Positions 45,933 to 59,308 of a DNA stretch of 64,000 nt are shown here, piece by piece (positions within the stretch are counted from its first letter, which is position 1; every line of letters starts with the position of its first letter). The position numbers and the translations under genes are program-made. The notes under the pieces were generated by a model, which saw only the letters and a program-made list of their open reading frames with translations, did not search any database and was not told the DNA's origin. Origin of the DNA: Myrica gale (lineage: Eukaryota; Streptophyta; Magnoliopsida; Fagales; Myricaceae). The DNA is taken from positions 6,959,001 to 7,023,000 of the forward strand of contig OZ005620.1 of assembly GCA_963930655.1 (NCBI GenBank), read 5' to 3'.

Positions 45933-48200
45933 ATTTGTGAACGAAATTCTGGTAACTGCTTCATAGAAGTTTGACAGCTAGCAGATGCAGACAAGTATGG
46001 CCAATACCCAAACTGTGGAACTCCCTATAGTCATCGATGTAGGTCCTACAAAATTAACATCAGTAACCCCATGGGTTGACATGAGTGGTCAAGGTCTGAG
46101 GTTTAAGGATGTGCTCATTTGAGATTTCATATTCGAATTACACTAAGCTGTGTTTGTTTCAGCGTAAAAGGAGGAAAATAAGAAAATATTTGCAGCTAAA
46201 AATATTTACAGTGAAAACAAAACAAGTTTTAGTGTTTGGCTAATTCTTTGAAAATAGACATATAGTGTTTGGTTCATATGAAAATTTAAAGAATATTTTG
46301 TGAGCTTGTTTAGTTTGATGTACCTCTAAGTTCAATATAACAATCATATTAGAAGGATCTAGACAGATACTTCCTCTAATTATCTATTTGAATTATCAAA
46401 GGTTCCAATCGGGAAAGTTTTGTCTTTCTTACAAATTTGTCAGTCAGCAAATGAAGAGCTATTTATAAAGCTTTGACTCATCAGAGTCTTCTTGTAATTT
46501 TATCTCAGCAAACTAATTGCGAAAATGTAGAATCAAAGTTCAAATGATAGCGAGATATTAAAAATAATAAAAGGAGGTCCAATAAAATACGAATTACAAC
46601 CTGAAACGCTAAAATAAATTTTTATTATCGATAAAGATATTAAAAATACTAATAACAATAAAAATAATGTCTTACATAAAATTCCCAAAACTAGCCACTT
46701 TCATAATGATAAATTAATATTCAGCATTTTGGTAGAGAATAGAGAAAAAATAATTAACTGAAAAATAATTTAAGTATTTTTGTTCGAGAAAAAATAGTAG
46801 ATAGCATATAGATGAGAGAAAAAATAGTAGAATAGAGTCTTTTTGTAAGTTTATTTTGTTAGTAGAGAGAATATAGATGAGAAAAAAATAATAGATAGCG
46901 TCTGTTAGAAAAATAGAGAAAATATAGTCATCTGGAAAATAACTTACGCTTCTTCAAAGGGTAAGTTGTTTTCAGCCTGATAGAGGTTATTTTCCTTTAA
47001 CTGCTTATCTCATTTTCCTTTGACTTTTTTTTCAGCCCCTACCAAACACATATGTTTTTGAAAATATTATGCATGAAAACATATTCAGTCGAAACAAACG
47101 CAGCCTAAATGCAAACATTTTCTCAGGTCATTCTTACAGTAAAGTTGTATTTACTTAACATGTATAGTTTGGGAGACTATATGTTCGATATTTGCCATAG
47201 ATTTAAATTCAACTCGTGCGGATACTAAATCAGATTTATTCGAGTTCGATGCGCATAAATGAGCGTTCAAAAATTTTTTTTTTTCACCTAAAAAAATCAA
47301 TCCACCAAAATTGATGAAAATTTTAACAAAGGATGAATAGTGGCAACTGTTTAAGATAAATAGTTAATAAATGTGATATTATAAAAATAATAATTAAGGA
47401 TATAAAATGTATATTTTTTTCTGTGCCCTCTTTTAGCTTGGGTTTCTCCCTCTCGGCATGCACTGGACTTTTTTATTTTCTTCTCCCTCTAAACGGTGGG
47501 CACGACACACGTGACTCCCACGTGTTTTGCATGTCCAATTTTAGGGGATGGGTGCACATGACTCCTGACACGTTGGGTCATGTTCGTTTTCACTCTTTTC
47601 TCAAGATTCTAAGTATATTCACAAATCTACCACCGAACATATTCAGAATTCAAACACAAACACCAATACATTTTACACAATCTCCAACAATTTTTAAATT
47701 TTTTATTCAACATAAATTTTCTCTCTCTATATTTTTTCACATAACTCTAATACTTTTTTATTAAACAATTACATCAAATCATTTCTCTCTCCACTTTACA
47801 CAAACACCAATAAAACACTATTCAACATAAAAATTCACAACTTCTCTAAAATCCTACATTTTTACTCAAAACGAACATTATCTTGGTTTTGAAAAAAATT
47901 TAAAGAATTTTAATAATATTGTGAATATTTAGGTGATGTTTGAGTTTTATTTATATGAGTTGTATTGATGTATGTAAAAAATAGTAATATTGAGTTGTAT
48001 TGATATACGTGTAAAAATAATATTAAGAATATAAATTTAAAAAATTAGATTGAAATTTTAAATTTTTTTAACCAAACAAACATGCCCTTAATTATCATGA
48101 AAAAGACGTCAAATGCTGTAACATTTTGCACCGTTTATGTTCTCAGATCCCGATGATCCTGAAATGTTATTCTAGAAACGAGTCCAAACGATCCTAAGAC
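45933..48200. other. Intergenic region with a large MITE-like element
   Basis: Facing ends GCTGTGTTTGTTTC (about 46150-46163) and GAAACAAACGCAGC (about 47090-47103), each beside CTAA, delimit about 950 bp of AT-rich non-coding DNA, best explained as a Tourist-like or other MITE. 47400-48060 contains a further AT-rich repeat (AAACACAAACACCAATACA, AACGAACATTATC). No gene recognised. Confidence 0.45.
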
Positions 48201-48276
48201 TTCCTTAGCGATATAATCTATGTTGAGTTTAGATCCAACACGCTCCAGCCCATCTCACGAACCCTGCACCTCACTG

Positions 48277-48449
48277 ACGTGGCACAATCAGACTGTTCTT
48301 CCAGAATATACTTGTTCGTCTAGACCAACGAAATTAAGCGGCTCAGCTCCACAGCACATGACGTGGCTTCGGTTTCCTTTTGCACTAAGAGTCTGACTCT
48401 TGACAAATAAATGTCTTGTCGACCAAGCAACTTTTACGTCTCTATAAAA
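48277..48449 (+). promoter_or_regulatory. Candidate promoter of the NBR1-like gene
   Basis: Two ACGTGGC motifs (48277-48283 and 48361-48367), the core of ABRE/G-box sites bound by bZIP factors, lie upstream of TATAAAA at 48443-48449. The ATG follows 238 bp after the TATA box. ABA or stress input is inferred from the motif only. Confidence 0.5.
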
Positions 48450-48686
48450 GGAAGAGGCCGAGGCCGAGGCCCAGAGCAGATTAAAGAGCGGCTCACGGAT
48501 ACGCTTAAGAGTCCCCACTTTCCTTTTAGAGTTCTCAGTAAGTCTCCGATGTCCTGTTTCTCTCCGATTAAACCTTGTTTACTTGCTAAGGCTTGTTTGA
48601 TCGATCGTTTGATTATCTAATCGGTGATGGGGTTTTCACAGGTCATTGTTCTGCTTTGCGGCTCACTGGGACGCTGTTTCTGAACC

Positions 48687-51600
48687 ATGGATTCCACCCT
48701 GGTGATTAAGGTTACGATTTTCGGGATTTTTTCTTTTGACTTTTAAGTTTAATTTAGTTTCTGGTTGCTGAGAGAAGATTGGGCAAAGAATCGGATTTGG
48801 TGCTTTGGTTGGGAATTTTGGGGCTCTGGGTTTTTGGTTTTGCGTCTTTCTGTCGGTTTGATTGCCGAACATGGGTTGGATTGTGAATTGGACTTTTTGA
48901 GAGGCTGATTTATGGATATTCTTGCTTTTTCTACGTTACTATGCCCTGTTTCGATGCTGAGAAAACGTTGGAAAGAAACTTAGTATGAAGTTCCGAAATA
49001 GAACGGATCCCAAAGAAAGTACCAATTTTTTGTGATGAAATGTAGCACTGCGATTTTTCGATTTGTTTTATTGTTGAATTGATTTTGTACTTAATGGTTG
49101 ACAATTGTTCCATTTGTAGAGGGAAAGGGGTCATTTTTTTTCTTCGTTCTCTGTTTGAGAACCACGAAAAGTTGCACAAGAGTATTTGGGTTTGGTTCTG
49201 TTCTGTTCTAAATTTTACGAATCTTTTCTCAATAGTTTCATTGGCTGTAAGTCAATGAGTGTGTGATTCAGTGCTTAAATTATGAATATGGTTTTTTGAG
49301 TAAACAAATCTTTGATAAGTTGCACGTTTTAGGAGTTGTGTTGATCAATTTATGTGGTCTAGTTATTCTGAATCAAGTATATTTTGATCTCATTCATCTG
49401 GTTGCAATAAAGACAATTGGTTCTGCAATTATTTTGCGTTCAAAATATGGGGAGAAATTGATGCTGAAAGTTCCTATTTTATGGATCCTTCGATGCATGA
49501 AGCTTCTTGATGATTTACTTTTTGGCACCAAATAAAGACCGTTTAAAATATGTTCTCCAATCAAAATATTATAATCTGATTATCAATCATGTGGATATTG
49601 CTTTATGTGGTAGTACTTAGTTGGATTGTTTTTTTTTAATTAAAGACTAAAAAAATGTCCTTTTAACTTGAGATCCATGCTTGAACGGTTTCACCGTTGC
49701 AGATGCATGCAAGAATGGTTTTCATTATTTACTTGACTTTTAAGTATTGTCTACTGTGATAGTGATAGGTCTAAAAATATTAAATAACTATTACGAGGGT
49801 GCCTTTTGAGTCTAGATGCTGTGGGAGTGAAGGATCAATTCCACTTAAAAAACCTTTTTTTTTGGAATTTTACAGGTGAAATATGGAGATACTCTTAGAC
49901 GCTTCAATGCTCGTGTAGATATTTATGACACATTGGATCTTGACATGGCTGGATTGAGGGCGAAGATCATTAGTCTCTTCAATTTCCAGCCTGATGCTGA
50001 ACTTACCCTGACATATGTTGACGAAGACGGTGATGTAGTAACACTCGTTGATGATAATGATCTGCATGACGTCACGAAGCAGCGCCTGAAATTCTTGAGG
50101 ATTGATGTGCAACTGAATAACGACAAAGGTGGTAACTCGTCTGCTCGATCAAGCGGAAGTTCTACTCCATTGAGATCTCCTCAAGTCCTGTATCCAGTTC
50201 CAACTATCAATGTGGCTGAAGTTTTGAAATCTGTGCCACAGCCTCTACGTGAAGCCATTTCAAAGATTTCACTTGACATGACTTCTAAAGCTGCCTCCGG
50301 TCCAGTGCTTGGTGAGGTTGTTGATTTGCTCTATAAGATTGGACAGGCCTATGGGAATCTGGTTTCCCTCCCTAATGTTGGTGCGGTTTCGAGCCCACAG
50401 AATGTGGCTGGTCCTTCAAATATTTCCAAGGATGGAGGCATGTCAGAGGTGATGCCAGAGTCTGAGTCTTTTGCCCAAGCATCCAAAGACAGTCGGGATG
50501 TGCTCACTGGAAATGTGACCGGCAGTGTTGGGGCACCAGCTGCCCGCATCCCTACTCCTGTTGATCTGAATCTTCCTCCTGGCGATTCAAATCCATCCAT
50601 AACTGTAACTGTTGCACCAGTTCCATTAGATGTTCCTGCTGGAGACAAAGGGAAGGATACTGAGGAGGACAGCAATGGGACCAAGTCCAGTGGTTGCCAC
50701 GTATCCAGAAGAACATTAGTTCCTACAATGTTTGAGACTGATATTACTGGTATTCCTTTTAATGAGTGTCCATTTACTGGAACATCCGTTGGGAATGACT
50801 CAGCAATGCCTTATTTTGGCTTCGATCCTAACCATCCATCTAAAAAGAGCTATAGTCGCACAGCATCCATGGGTGGAATGTTCCACAAGGGTGTGCAATG
50901 TGATGGCTGTGGGGTTTATCCCATAACTGGACCTCGGTACAAGTCCAAAGTGTAAGGAATTTATTTTAGGTCTGATGTTTAAGTGTTAATATATTTTTTT
51001 AAGGGGGGGTGGGGCTACTGATTCGATGTTGGAGCTGATATTGAATTCTCTGCTGCAGCAAAGAAGATTATGATCTTTGCAGTATTTGCTTCTCAGAATT
51101 GGGTAACGAGAAGGATTACATTAAAATGGATCGCCCAGTGTCTTTTAGCCATCCAAGGGTAAAATGTGGGCTATCTGCTAGGTCTTTCAAGGGATCAGAA
51201 GACCAAGTATGTGGATTCCTCATCTGCTTTGTTGCTATTTTATCTTTTGTTTACTGACTTGTATTCTTCCATTCTCATATGAAACTTCAGATGAAGGGTC
51301 CTTGGTTTCGTCCCCCAGGATTGGCGCATCATATGAAAGAGAAGATGAAGTGTCCTTGGGTTCGTGCTGCTGTATTGACACGTGAGCATAATTTTAATAG
51401 TGAAAACCCTCAGATGAATCCTCCTTCGGTCCGTGCCTCTGTATTGACACACGAGCATAATTTTAATAGAGGCAGTGGAACTAAACTGAGTCGTCCGAAG
51501 CTGGATAGTCGCTTCATTTTGGATGTCAATGTGATCGATGGTACTATGATGGCCCCCACTACCCCATTTACTAAGATTTGGCGGATGCGCAACAGCGGCA

Positions 51601-52854
51601 GTTTAATTTGGCCTCGGGGATCACAGCTTGTCTGGATTGGAGGAGACAGATATAGTGACGCAGTCTCAGTTGAGATTGAGGTGAGCCTGTGCTGTTTTTG
51701 ACTATGATCTAGTTTTTCTCACGAGGTTCATACCAGCATCATGTCTGGTGTCGTTCTCAAGTTTGGACTAATAAACCTTCTCAACTTTTGTCAGGTTCCG
51801 GAGAATGGTCTGCCTGTGGACCGGGAGCTTGACATTGCAGTTGACTTTACTGCACCTGCCTCACCTGGTCGATACATATCATACTGGAAGATGGCTTCAC
51901 CGTCCGGTCAAAAGTTTGGCCAACGCGTCTGGGTGCTAATCCAGGTCACCTTGCATTGCATACATCCCTTTTTTGTTTTACGAATACCTGCGGTAATAAT
52001 GTAATGAGCCCATGTATTTGTCATAAATAAATTCAGGTTGATGCTTCCTCGAAGGATTCACTTTGTGATAGCCTGGAAGGTTTGAATTTGAATCTTCCCC
52101 TTGGCTGCGAGGACCCTGAAATTACAGACGTGAATGTTCAACCAGATGGTGAGCTTCACCAGCCGGGTCCCTCAAACATGGCCACAGAACCAGTAAAGCC
52201 TGTAGTTGACGAGCTGCCTAAAAGGGACCATGATCTAAATTTTCCGATAAATGATAGTTTACTGGTTGGCCATGGGATCTCTTCCTCTGCAACACCAGAG
52301 GCTGTGTCGTATCCTATTGTTGATGACTCCGAAGCTTTTCTGGCCGCACTCACCCAGGCGCCATTTAATGTCGCTGTACCACCAAGCCATGGACCATTCC
52401 CTGCTCCTGTGGCACCCGACCACGGGTCCACAAAAGTTGTGGATGCATCAACATCAGCTCAAGGGGTCACTGCAAATAATGCTGTCGAGGAGACCCTCCT
52501 TAAGGACCTTGAGGAGATGGGATTCAAGCAGGTTGATTTGAATAAGGAAGTCCTGAGGATGAATGAGTACAACCTGGAGCAATCTGTGGAACATCTCTGC
52601 GGTGTTGATGAGTGGGATCCTATTCTTAAAGAGCTGCATGAGATGGTGAGCGTTCTTCATGAAGCATGATGATCTTAGATTTCTTTTTTAATCTATCCTT
52701 ACATCCCATGACCTTGTACGGTATTAAGAGTTGTGGGTTGTGTCTGCAGGGTTTTCATGACAACGAAACAAACAAGAGGCTGCTGGTTAAGAACAATGGG
52801 AGTATCAAGCGTGTTGTCATGGATCTCATCACTGGGGAGAAGACTTTTAGTTGA
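48687..52854 (+). CDS. NBR1: NBR1-type selective autophagy receptor (Joka2-like)
   Basis: It links ubiquitinated cargo to ATG8 on forming autophagosomes. Exons: 48687-48710, 49876-50951, 51059-51206, 51291-51680, 51795-51944, 52037-52645, 52750-52854, all GT-AG and frame-consistent, giving 833 aa; plant NBR1s are about 700-850. A PB1 domain (residues about 4-93) has basic K10/R16/R17 and the acidic OPCA stretch DEDGD...DDNDL (57-71), so it can self-oligomerise. A ZZ zinc finger lies at about 345-392 (CDGC, CSIC). The NBR1-specific four-tryptophan (FW) domain is about 488-596 (WRMRNSGSLIWP). Two C-terminal UBA domains (about 749-786 and 793-833) flank the ATG8-interacting motif WDPI at 789-792. 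Exon 1 has only eight codons, and intron 1 is 1165 bp. Exon 4 contains diverged tandem repeats just before the FW domain. Confidence 0.94.
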
Positions 52855-54800
52855 AGGCTCTGTTTCGAGTGGTAGATCCTTTTAACATCTACTGTTACGA
52901 TAAATAAATGCAGTGTGAGAACGGTGTTATGTTTATTTGCTTTTTGAAAGGGACGGTGTGTACCCCGACGTAGTTTGTGCTTTTGTTTTCTGGAAAATCT
53001 GTACTCTCTAATCTATGTAGCCGTGGCCCTTGTTATATCTAATCGTGCTTGAACCTCTGTTAATTCTGGTATTTAGTTGGATGTTACTTTTGTTGTGACC
53101 GGCATTTCTGCACTCTGAATTTTTCCCTCAAACATTGAGGTTTCGACGCAAGGTACCTGATACGGCAACGGTAATCTTCCTTTGAGCGAATCAGTCGCCG
53201 CAACTTCTTTTTTGGCGGGCCCTCGAGTCCTATAGCTTGTGGTGTTTTGTACCTGACCCTGAATGTGTTGAGAAACTGGAAGGAAACGTACTTACCCAAA
53301 AAATTCAATTGAAGTAAAAATAAAACGAACAATCTCCAATGGAAGAGTTGGAACTCATGATTCAGAAAAAAGACAAACTTGCATTTTCCATTGCTTTCGC
53401 TTTAGGAATCGACCGACAGTAGGATTAATGGACAATTCTGGGGTCAGAAGGCAAGAAATAAAATTTGTTTCGGAAGGGAGATGGATTTAAAAGTCAAAAG
53501 TATATCGCAGTTGAGAATTTTGCCCGACCTTTTTACGTTTTTTTAGGCAAAAGTTATTTCTTTCCCTGTTTAATCAGAATTTTAGGGTTCTAAAAATTTT
53601 AACCAAACAAATATATTTTAAAAATTCTAATTTTTGTACATACATTTCAAACTTCTAAATATTTCTCAAAATTTTAGTAAACAAACAAACACATAGTCGG
53701 TAAAAGAATAGGACTTTTAGCAGCTAAGAGAGGTGTTTGTTTGTGGAAATATTGGGATTTTGGAAATTTTGTGTATTGAGGTTTGTGAAAAAATATAATA
53801 TTTTATGGAAAAGTGAGGAGAAAGAAGATTTAATTTAGTAGTATAATATTATTTTATAATTTAATGAAGAGATGAATTATTTTATGATTGTTTGAAAATA
53901 TTGAGAGTTGAAAATATTTTGAAACAAACGCGGCCCCTCAGGGAGAGAAACACTTCCATACGAACACCATCATTAGTCTACTCCACATAACTGATTAGGC
54001 CACTAGTCTAACCTTCTTATGGAAGTCACGAGGTGAAGTGGAATATAAGGAGGTGAGGGAGAGGGATGTAGGAGCTAGTGTGGATTGTCCCCAAGGCCAT
54101 GTTGACAAGATCAGTTTCCACGTGCTTTTGATTAATCTATGGTTCCCACAGTCTTTATTACAATCGTCACAACTCTCTCTCTCTTTCTCTAGCTCTCTCA
54201 ATTCTTTTCCCAGACAAAAGACTCGATCTTTTCCATGATTTTGTCTGCAGATCAAGAGTGAAGCTCTGAAGCTACAAAAATTATATTAGCTGAAAACCCC
54301 ATTACGGATTTAATTAAGCTCTATGTTGGGTCCCTTGGATTTCAATGATTTTCACTTCGGCTTGTTGACTGATTGGTTTTCTTCCACTGTTTCCCTTTCT
54401 TGTGATTCCTCCCTTTTCCCCATGAATTTTCAAGAAGTCTCTTTGGGCTTTGAGCTTTATTTTAGTTTTTGGTGTCGCGCACACACATGACACGCTCTCT
54501 CCTTGCTTACTCTCTCTGTTGCACGTGGGGTTCTGTACTTTCGCCTCTTCGAGGACATATAAGGTGTCAAAACTTCTGATCTCTGGGCCTCGGTTCTTGA
54601 GATGTGGTTATGAGCAGCAAAAAACACCACAGAGCATGTATTTTTATCTCTTTTGTGTCGGCTTATCCATTCACTCTCAGCACTAATGAGTTTTTGAGTG
54701 TTTTTTTACTACTAACTATGTATTTTTACTACTAAGTGGATAAAGGGCGCTAGAGTTCACTACTTGATGTAGATGTCGAGTTCATTTCTATTCTGAAAAG
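52855..54800. other. NBR1 3' flank and region upstream of the kinase gene
   Basis: AATAAA at 52903-52908 lies 49 bp past the NBR1 stop. A minus-strand frame 53084-53332 is Lys/Arg-rich with no recognised domain. 53560-53940 is AT-rich MITE-like sequence whose right part starts GTGTTTGTTTGTGG and ends CAAACGCGG. 54000-54800 is probably the kinase promoter and 5' UTR, with two CACGTG boxes at about 54119 and 54522. Confidence 0.45.
52903..52908 (+). terminator. Candidate poly(A) signal of NBR1
   Basis: AATAAA, 49 bp after the stop codon, in a short 3' UTR. Confidence 0.5.
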
Positions 54801-57800
54801 ATGGAATCTGGTAGTAGGTTCTACTCACTTGATGAGTTCAAATTGGACGCAAAATGGCTAATTGATCCCAAGCATCTATTTGTGGGGCCTAGAATTGGAG
54901 AGGGAGCTCATGCCAAAGTCTACGAGGGAAAGTAAGTTTAAAGCTTTTCTTGATTTAATTTTTGTTCCTCACTTGTTAGGTGCTTTATTTACTTTGAACT
55001 CTGGGCAATGCTTTTCTCAGGCGTTGAGATAAATTATTGTTGCAGAAGCTAAAACTGAGATCTGCAAATTACTAGCTTAGTCTTGGTCGGATTCAGTAGT
55101 CTCATCTTTGTTTTTCTTGTGTTTTCACATATACACCTTTGGGGGGGGGGGGGGTTACCTAATCTTTCGTGCATTCCGTGGCTTTGTTAAGCAGTTTCTT
55201 TACAGATTCCACATTGGTTGGGTTATGCTTCATAGGGTCTCTGAATAATTTAATCGATTTTCATGCTTCGCATTCCTGATTCTGATGGGAATGGTTTTAT
55301 GTACAGATTCCACATTACGATAGGTTCTGTCTATAAGTCAAGCTATTTTTAAGTTTTACATTCCTGATTTTCATGGGAATGGTTATGCTTCTATTGGATT
55401 GCGGTTTATTAACCACTAATAAATTTGGTTAGAGTTCCTATATCAAGATGGTTGTTCATTGACAAATTGCAATTTGTGTCTGCTTATCCTGCAAGCATCT
55501 CACCTCCAGTTTTTGGTTACTCTTTAGATACAAAGACCAGACTGTTGCTATTAAAATTGTTCATAAAGGAGAAACTCCAGAGGAGATTGCTAAGAGAGAA
55601 GCTCGGTTTGCAAGAGAAGTTGCAATGTTATCCAGAGTTCAGCATAAAAACCTAGTGAAGGTTAGATTTGATTTCAAGTCTCTTATTATGTACATTACAA
55701 TGGATCAAAATTTGATGATAGATATTAGATATTGGAACCCTTCTGCCAACAGTTTATTGGTGCATGCAAGGAGCCTGTAACAGTGATAGTGACTGAGCTT
55801 TTATTGGGAGGCACATTACGTAAATACTTGCTGAACATGCGGCCTAGATGTTTGGATAGACGTGTTGCTGTTGGATTCTCTCTTGATATTGCTCGTGCTA
55901 TGGAATGCTTGCACTCTCACGGAATCATACACCGCGATTTGAAACCTGGTAATCTTTTGTTTCCTATATCTCATCCTTTTGATGTAAAATATTAAAATGT
56001 GTTTTGTTAGGTTAAGATGTGACCTAGATTAATTGGAAATGTCTCTGAAATATTAAGAGAAACTTATTTCCATCAATATGGACCCAAATGCTTTCAACTT
56101 TCTTTTGAGGATTGCATATGCAGACTTTATTGATAAGTACCATATGTCGAATTTTTGATGTAATCATGCTTTCAAATTATTCGGTGTTACTTGCACTCGT
56201 GACACGTTGAAGTTTCGTAGTGTAGCTCTCAAGTGATCACTGTCTTAGTATCCTTGACTATTACTATAACTCTTTCATAAAATGTTCTTTTGGAACTACT
56301 ATGCTATATTGACATTTTAGTTCTGATTTTTAATCATTCAATTGCTTTTAACACAATCCAACAGCCTTGATTGGAATCTTCCAGTCAGATGATAAATTTC
56401 AAATGGTAAAGAGTAGGTAGTCATCTAAGTAGCACCAATGGTAATGTGGCACTTGAAGAAACTTTACAAATGTATGCAGTAGTTTTATCCCTGGATCAAC
56501 AATTTATGTGACTGTTTTCCTGAAGTAACCATCGGCAAGAACTGGGGTATGTCTTGGGCTTTTACTTCATATATAGGGATATTTGAAGATTGCATGGCTG
56601 TAGCAAGATTTAATAAGTTTTGGGTCGATGTGTTTCTGTAGAGAGCCATTGATTCTTTTTTTATCTTCTATCAAATTCTGCTAACCTTCAGTTGTAATCT
56701 ATTTGGGAAGATATTTTTCCAGGCACGTGACTAGCACAATGATGAGTACTACCCTTGACAAAATTACCTCTCTTTTCCATGAAATTTGCACCTTAATCTG
56801 TTAGTAATCACTCCATTTTGAAGGATTTCAGCTGAGGGGACAGACGTTCTGACTAGTAAGAAAAGTAGTTTTTTTTTTTTGATGACGAGGAAATTCCCCA
56901 AAGCCGGACCTTTTTGGCCCAACCCTGAAGTACAAACCCCGGCCCACTGAACCGACCCCACAACCCAGGGAGCAGATAAGTCAAGGGCGATAATGGGGAT
57001 GTTGGGGCTCGAACTTGGGACATGTTAGAACCCAAGCCGAAGCCTTACCACCACACCAAACCCTTGGGGGTTAGTAAGAAAAGTAGTTATGTCATCTCAT
57101 GTTAAGATTGCTCAATGCGTGTCAGATTGAATCAACATAAAGTTCCTTATATAATACGTACTTGTTTTTATTTTTATTTCCTAATTTCTTGAGATATCTG
57201 ATTCAATCCTACACAAAAGCACAAACAGATGTTCTTGTCAAGTTAGGACATTATCATTGACTTGACTTTCCTAACAGCAAATATGTGGTGGATAAAACCA
57301 GACTAATTCACTCTAGTAAGCAGCCTGATCATGGTTTTTGACAGGCCCACATATCAGTGTGCATCAATCTTTATGAGTTGATGAATGTTAAGAAATGCTG
57401 ACGACATTCTTAGGTTGCAAGTTATGGGGCATGTTACCTGAAAAAGACTTCGGAAGAATATATCTACCTACTGAAGATGGACTTTTTCCTTTGGTTGTGC
57501 AGAAAACTTACTCCTAACTGCAGACCACAAAACAGTCAAACTTGCAGATTTTGGTTTAGCAAGAGAAGAGTCATTGACAGAGATGATGACTGCTGAAACT
57601 GGGACATACCGTTGGATGGCTCCAGAGGTAGTTCATTTAGAAACTGCATATGTTTTGTTCTCCTCTTTCCATTCCCGTCAATTACCACAGACATATTGCT
57701 TAACTGCATTTATTGGGGGCAGTTGTACAGTACTGTTACATTAAGGCAGGGGGAAAAGAAGCACTATAACCATAAAGTGGATGCCTATAGCTTTGCGATT

Positions 57801-58315
57801 GTGTTGTGGGAGCTCTTACACAACAAATTACCTTTCGAGGGAATGTCAAACCTCCAGGCTGCATATGCAGCCGCATTTAAAGTAAAAGCTATACTCCTCA
57901 TTTATTCGATATGTTATCATGTTGTTAGGTTGATGTCATAATAGTTGTACTGAAGCCCCATCGTACTGTCAACTATATAATTTTTCGGGGTACTTTGCCA
58001 TTTCAGAATGTGAGGCCTAGCGCTGAGGAGCTTCCACAGGAATTGGCTGCCATACTAACTTCATGCTGGCAGGAGGACCCTAACGCTCGGCCCAATTTCA
58101 GCCAAATCATCCAAATGCTACTAAACTATCTTTACACCATTTCTCCTCCAGAATCCTCTATTCCTCCTCGAATTTTCATGTCGGAGAACACTCTGTTGCC
58201 ACCTGAGTCTCCTGGAACGAGCTCTTTAATGGCAGTACGTGATGACGCAGGGGACATATCAAAGATGGAAGACAAACCAAAGGGTTTCTTTTTCTGCTTC
58301 AACCAGTGTTATTAA
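54801..58315 (+). CDS. Raf-like group C protein kinase (ATN1/STY13/HT1-related)
   Basis: Exons 54801-54931, 55528-55660, 55753-55948, 57503-57627, 57723-57881 and 58007-58315 give 350 aa, all GT-AG. The kinase has an N-terminal [11 protein letters not shown] lead-in, a glycine loop GEGAHAKV (33-40), catalytic K53 in VAIK, HRDLKP (148-153), DFG (169-171) and the APE end (193-195). After APE come the group-typical [18 protein letters not shown] and SFAIVLWEL. The Cys-rich C-terminus [10 protein letters not shown] is characteristic and suggests lipid modification, which is inference. Plant Raf-like C kinases are cytosolic Ser/Thr kinases; HT1 of this group controls stomatal CO2 response. Intron 3 is 1554 bp and holds a SINE. 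All catalytic residues are present, so it should be active. Confidence 0.93.
56854..57088 (-). mobile_element. tRNA-derived SINE in kinase intron 3
   Basis: TAGTAAGAAAAGTAGTT at 56854-56870 and 57072-57088 (17-bp duplication) flanks a 201-bp body. Read on the minus strand it starts ACCCCCAAGGGTTTGG, has an A-box-like GTGTGGTGGTAAGGC and a B-box AAGTTCGAGCCCC, and ends in poly-A (T run at 56871-56880 on +). This is the standard plant SINE layout, transcribed by pol III and mobilised by LINEs. Confidence 0.92.
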
Positions 58316-59308
58316 CCTCGGAATAGTTAACGAGAAGATCGAGCCTTTCTCATCCCCATCAAAGTGGCTCGAGGAAGCTTAGTAGAGAATAGGTTCTAGT
58401 CGCACGTATACATTTGTTGACATGGTATATGTTGAAATTGATCAATGTACTTTTCATTGAAGTGCAGCTCTGTTGTCAGATTCCATTAACTTGCATCATC
58501 TGATGCTGGGGTTGCCTTCACCAAACACAAGTAGGTCTTAGCTTCAAGTACACGTCTTTATTGTCTAGCCCTCCATCTAATCATTAAGAATTTGAAGTTG
58601 GGGTATACTGTGATGCTTCTTATAAGATGATAGATATCCATGCACAGTATTCAATATTCAGGCAGATGCAGCAAACTGTATCCTCACTATTCCCCTATTT
58701 CTCACCTTAGGACGTTATTTTCTCATCCAGATTACATATGTCGTATTGTTATCCGAGTCCAGATTACGCAACGTCTACTTGCGCCAGTGTGTTCTTTTTC
58801 TCGTGCCCCTCACCCCTTTCTTCCCCCATAAAACGAAGACCCCATTCCTTTCGGCATGTAACTAATTAATCTATGGGAGTTCTTTGCATTGAACGTATCA
58901 TCGGATAAATTCCTCTCCTGCATCCTCTCCGTCCAAGCACCAGAAATTGCTTGTCGACCGAATTATAAACGTGTGGTTGTGGTATGGATGGGAATGCTTC
59001 GACTTGATTTCTTTTCTAATGGGAGGAAAACTACCGAAGATTTGCTAATACAGCAAATAAGAAAAGTTCAGAAAAAAGCTCAAGACATATCCAAGGAAGA
59101 TATTTATATGTTATAACTTGGCGTAAGACAAATAAACAACACCCGGTTGCTCTCAAAATTGAACAAGATTCCGTTGCTCTCTTTTGTACAAAATCTGAGT
59201 CAAGGCCAGCCATCACAGGGTTAAAGAATGCTTCTATCCTCTTTGTTCTATTGCAGGGGAAAAAGGATCCCTTTTATGGTGTCCTGCAATGTATGTAGAT
59301 TGCAGGAT
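58316..59308. other. Region between the kinase and the PPR pseudogene
   Basis: It holds the kinase 3' flank, then unrecognised sequence. A plus-strand frame at 58889-59116 (EIACRPNYKRVVVVWMGMLRL...) looks protein-like over its last 60 residues, with a possible acceptor before it, but matches no family I know. It could be the last exon of an unrecognised gene fragment. Confidence 0.3.
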
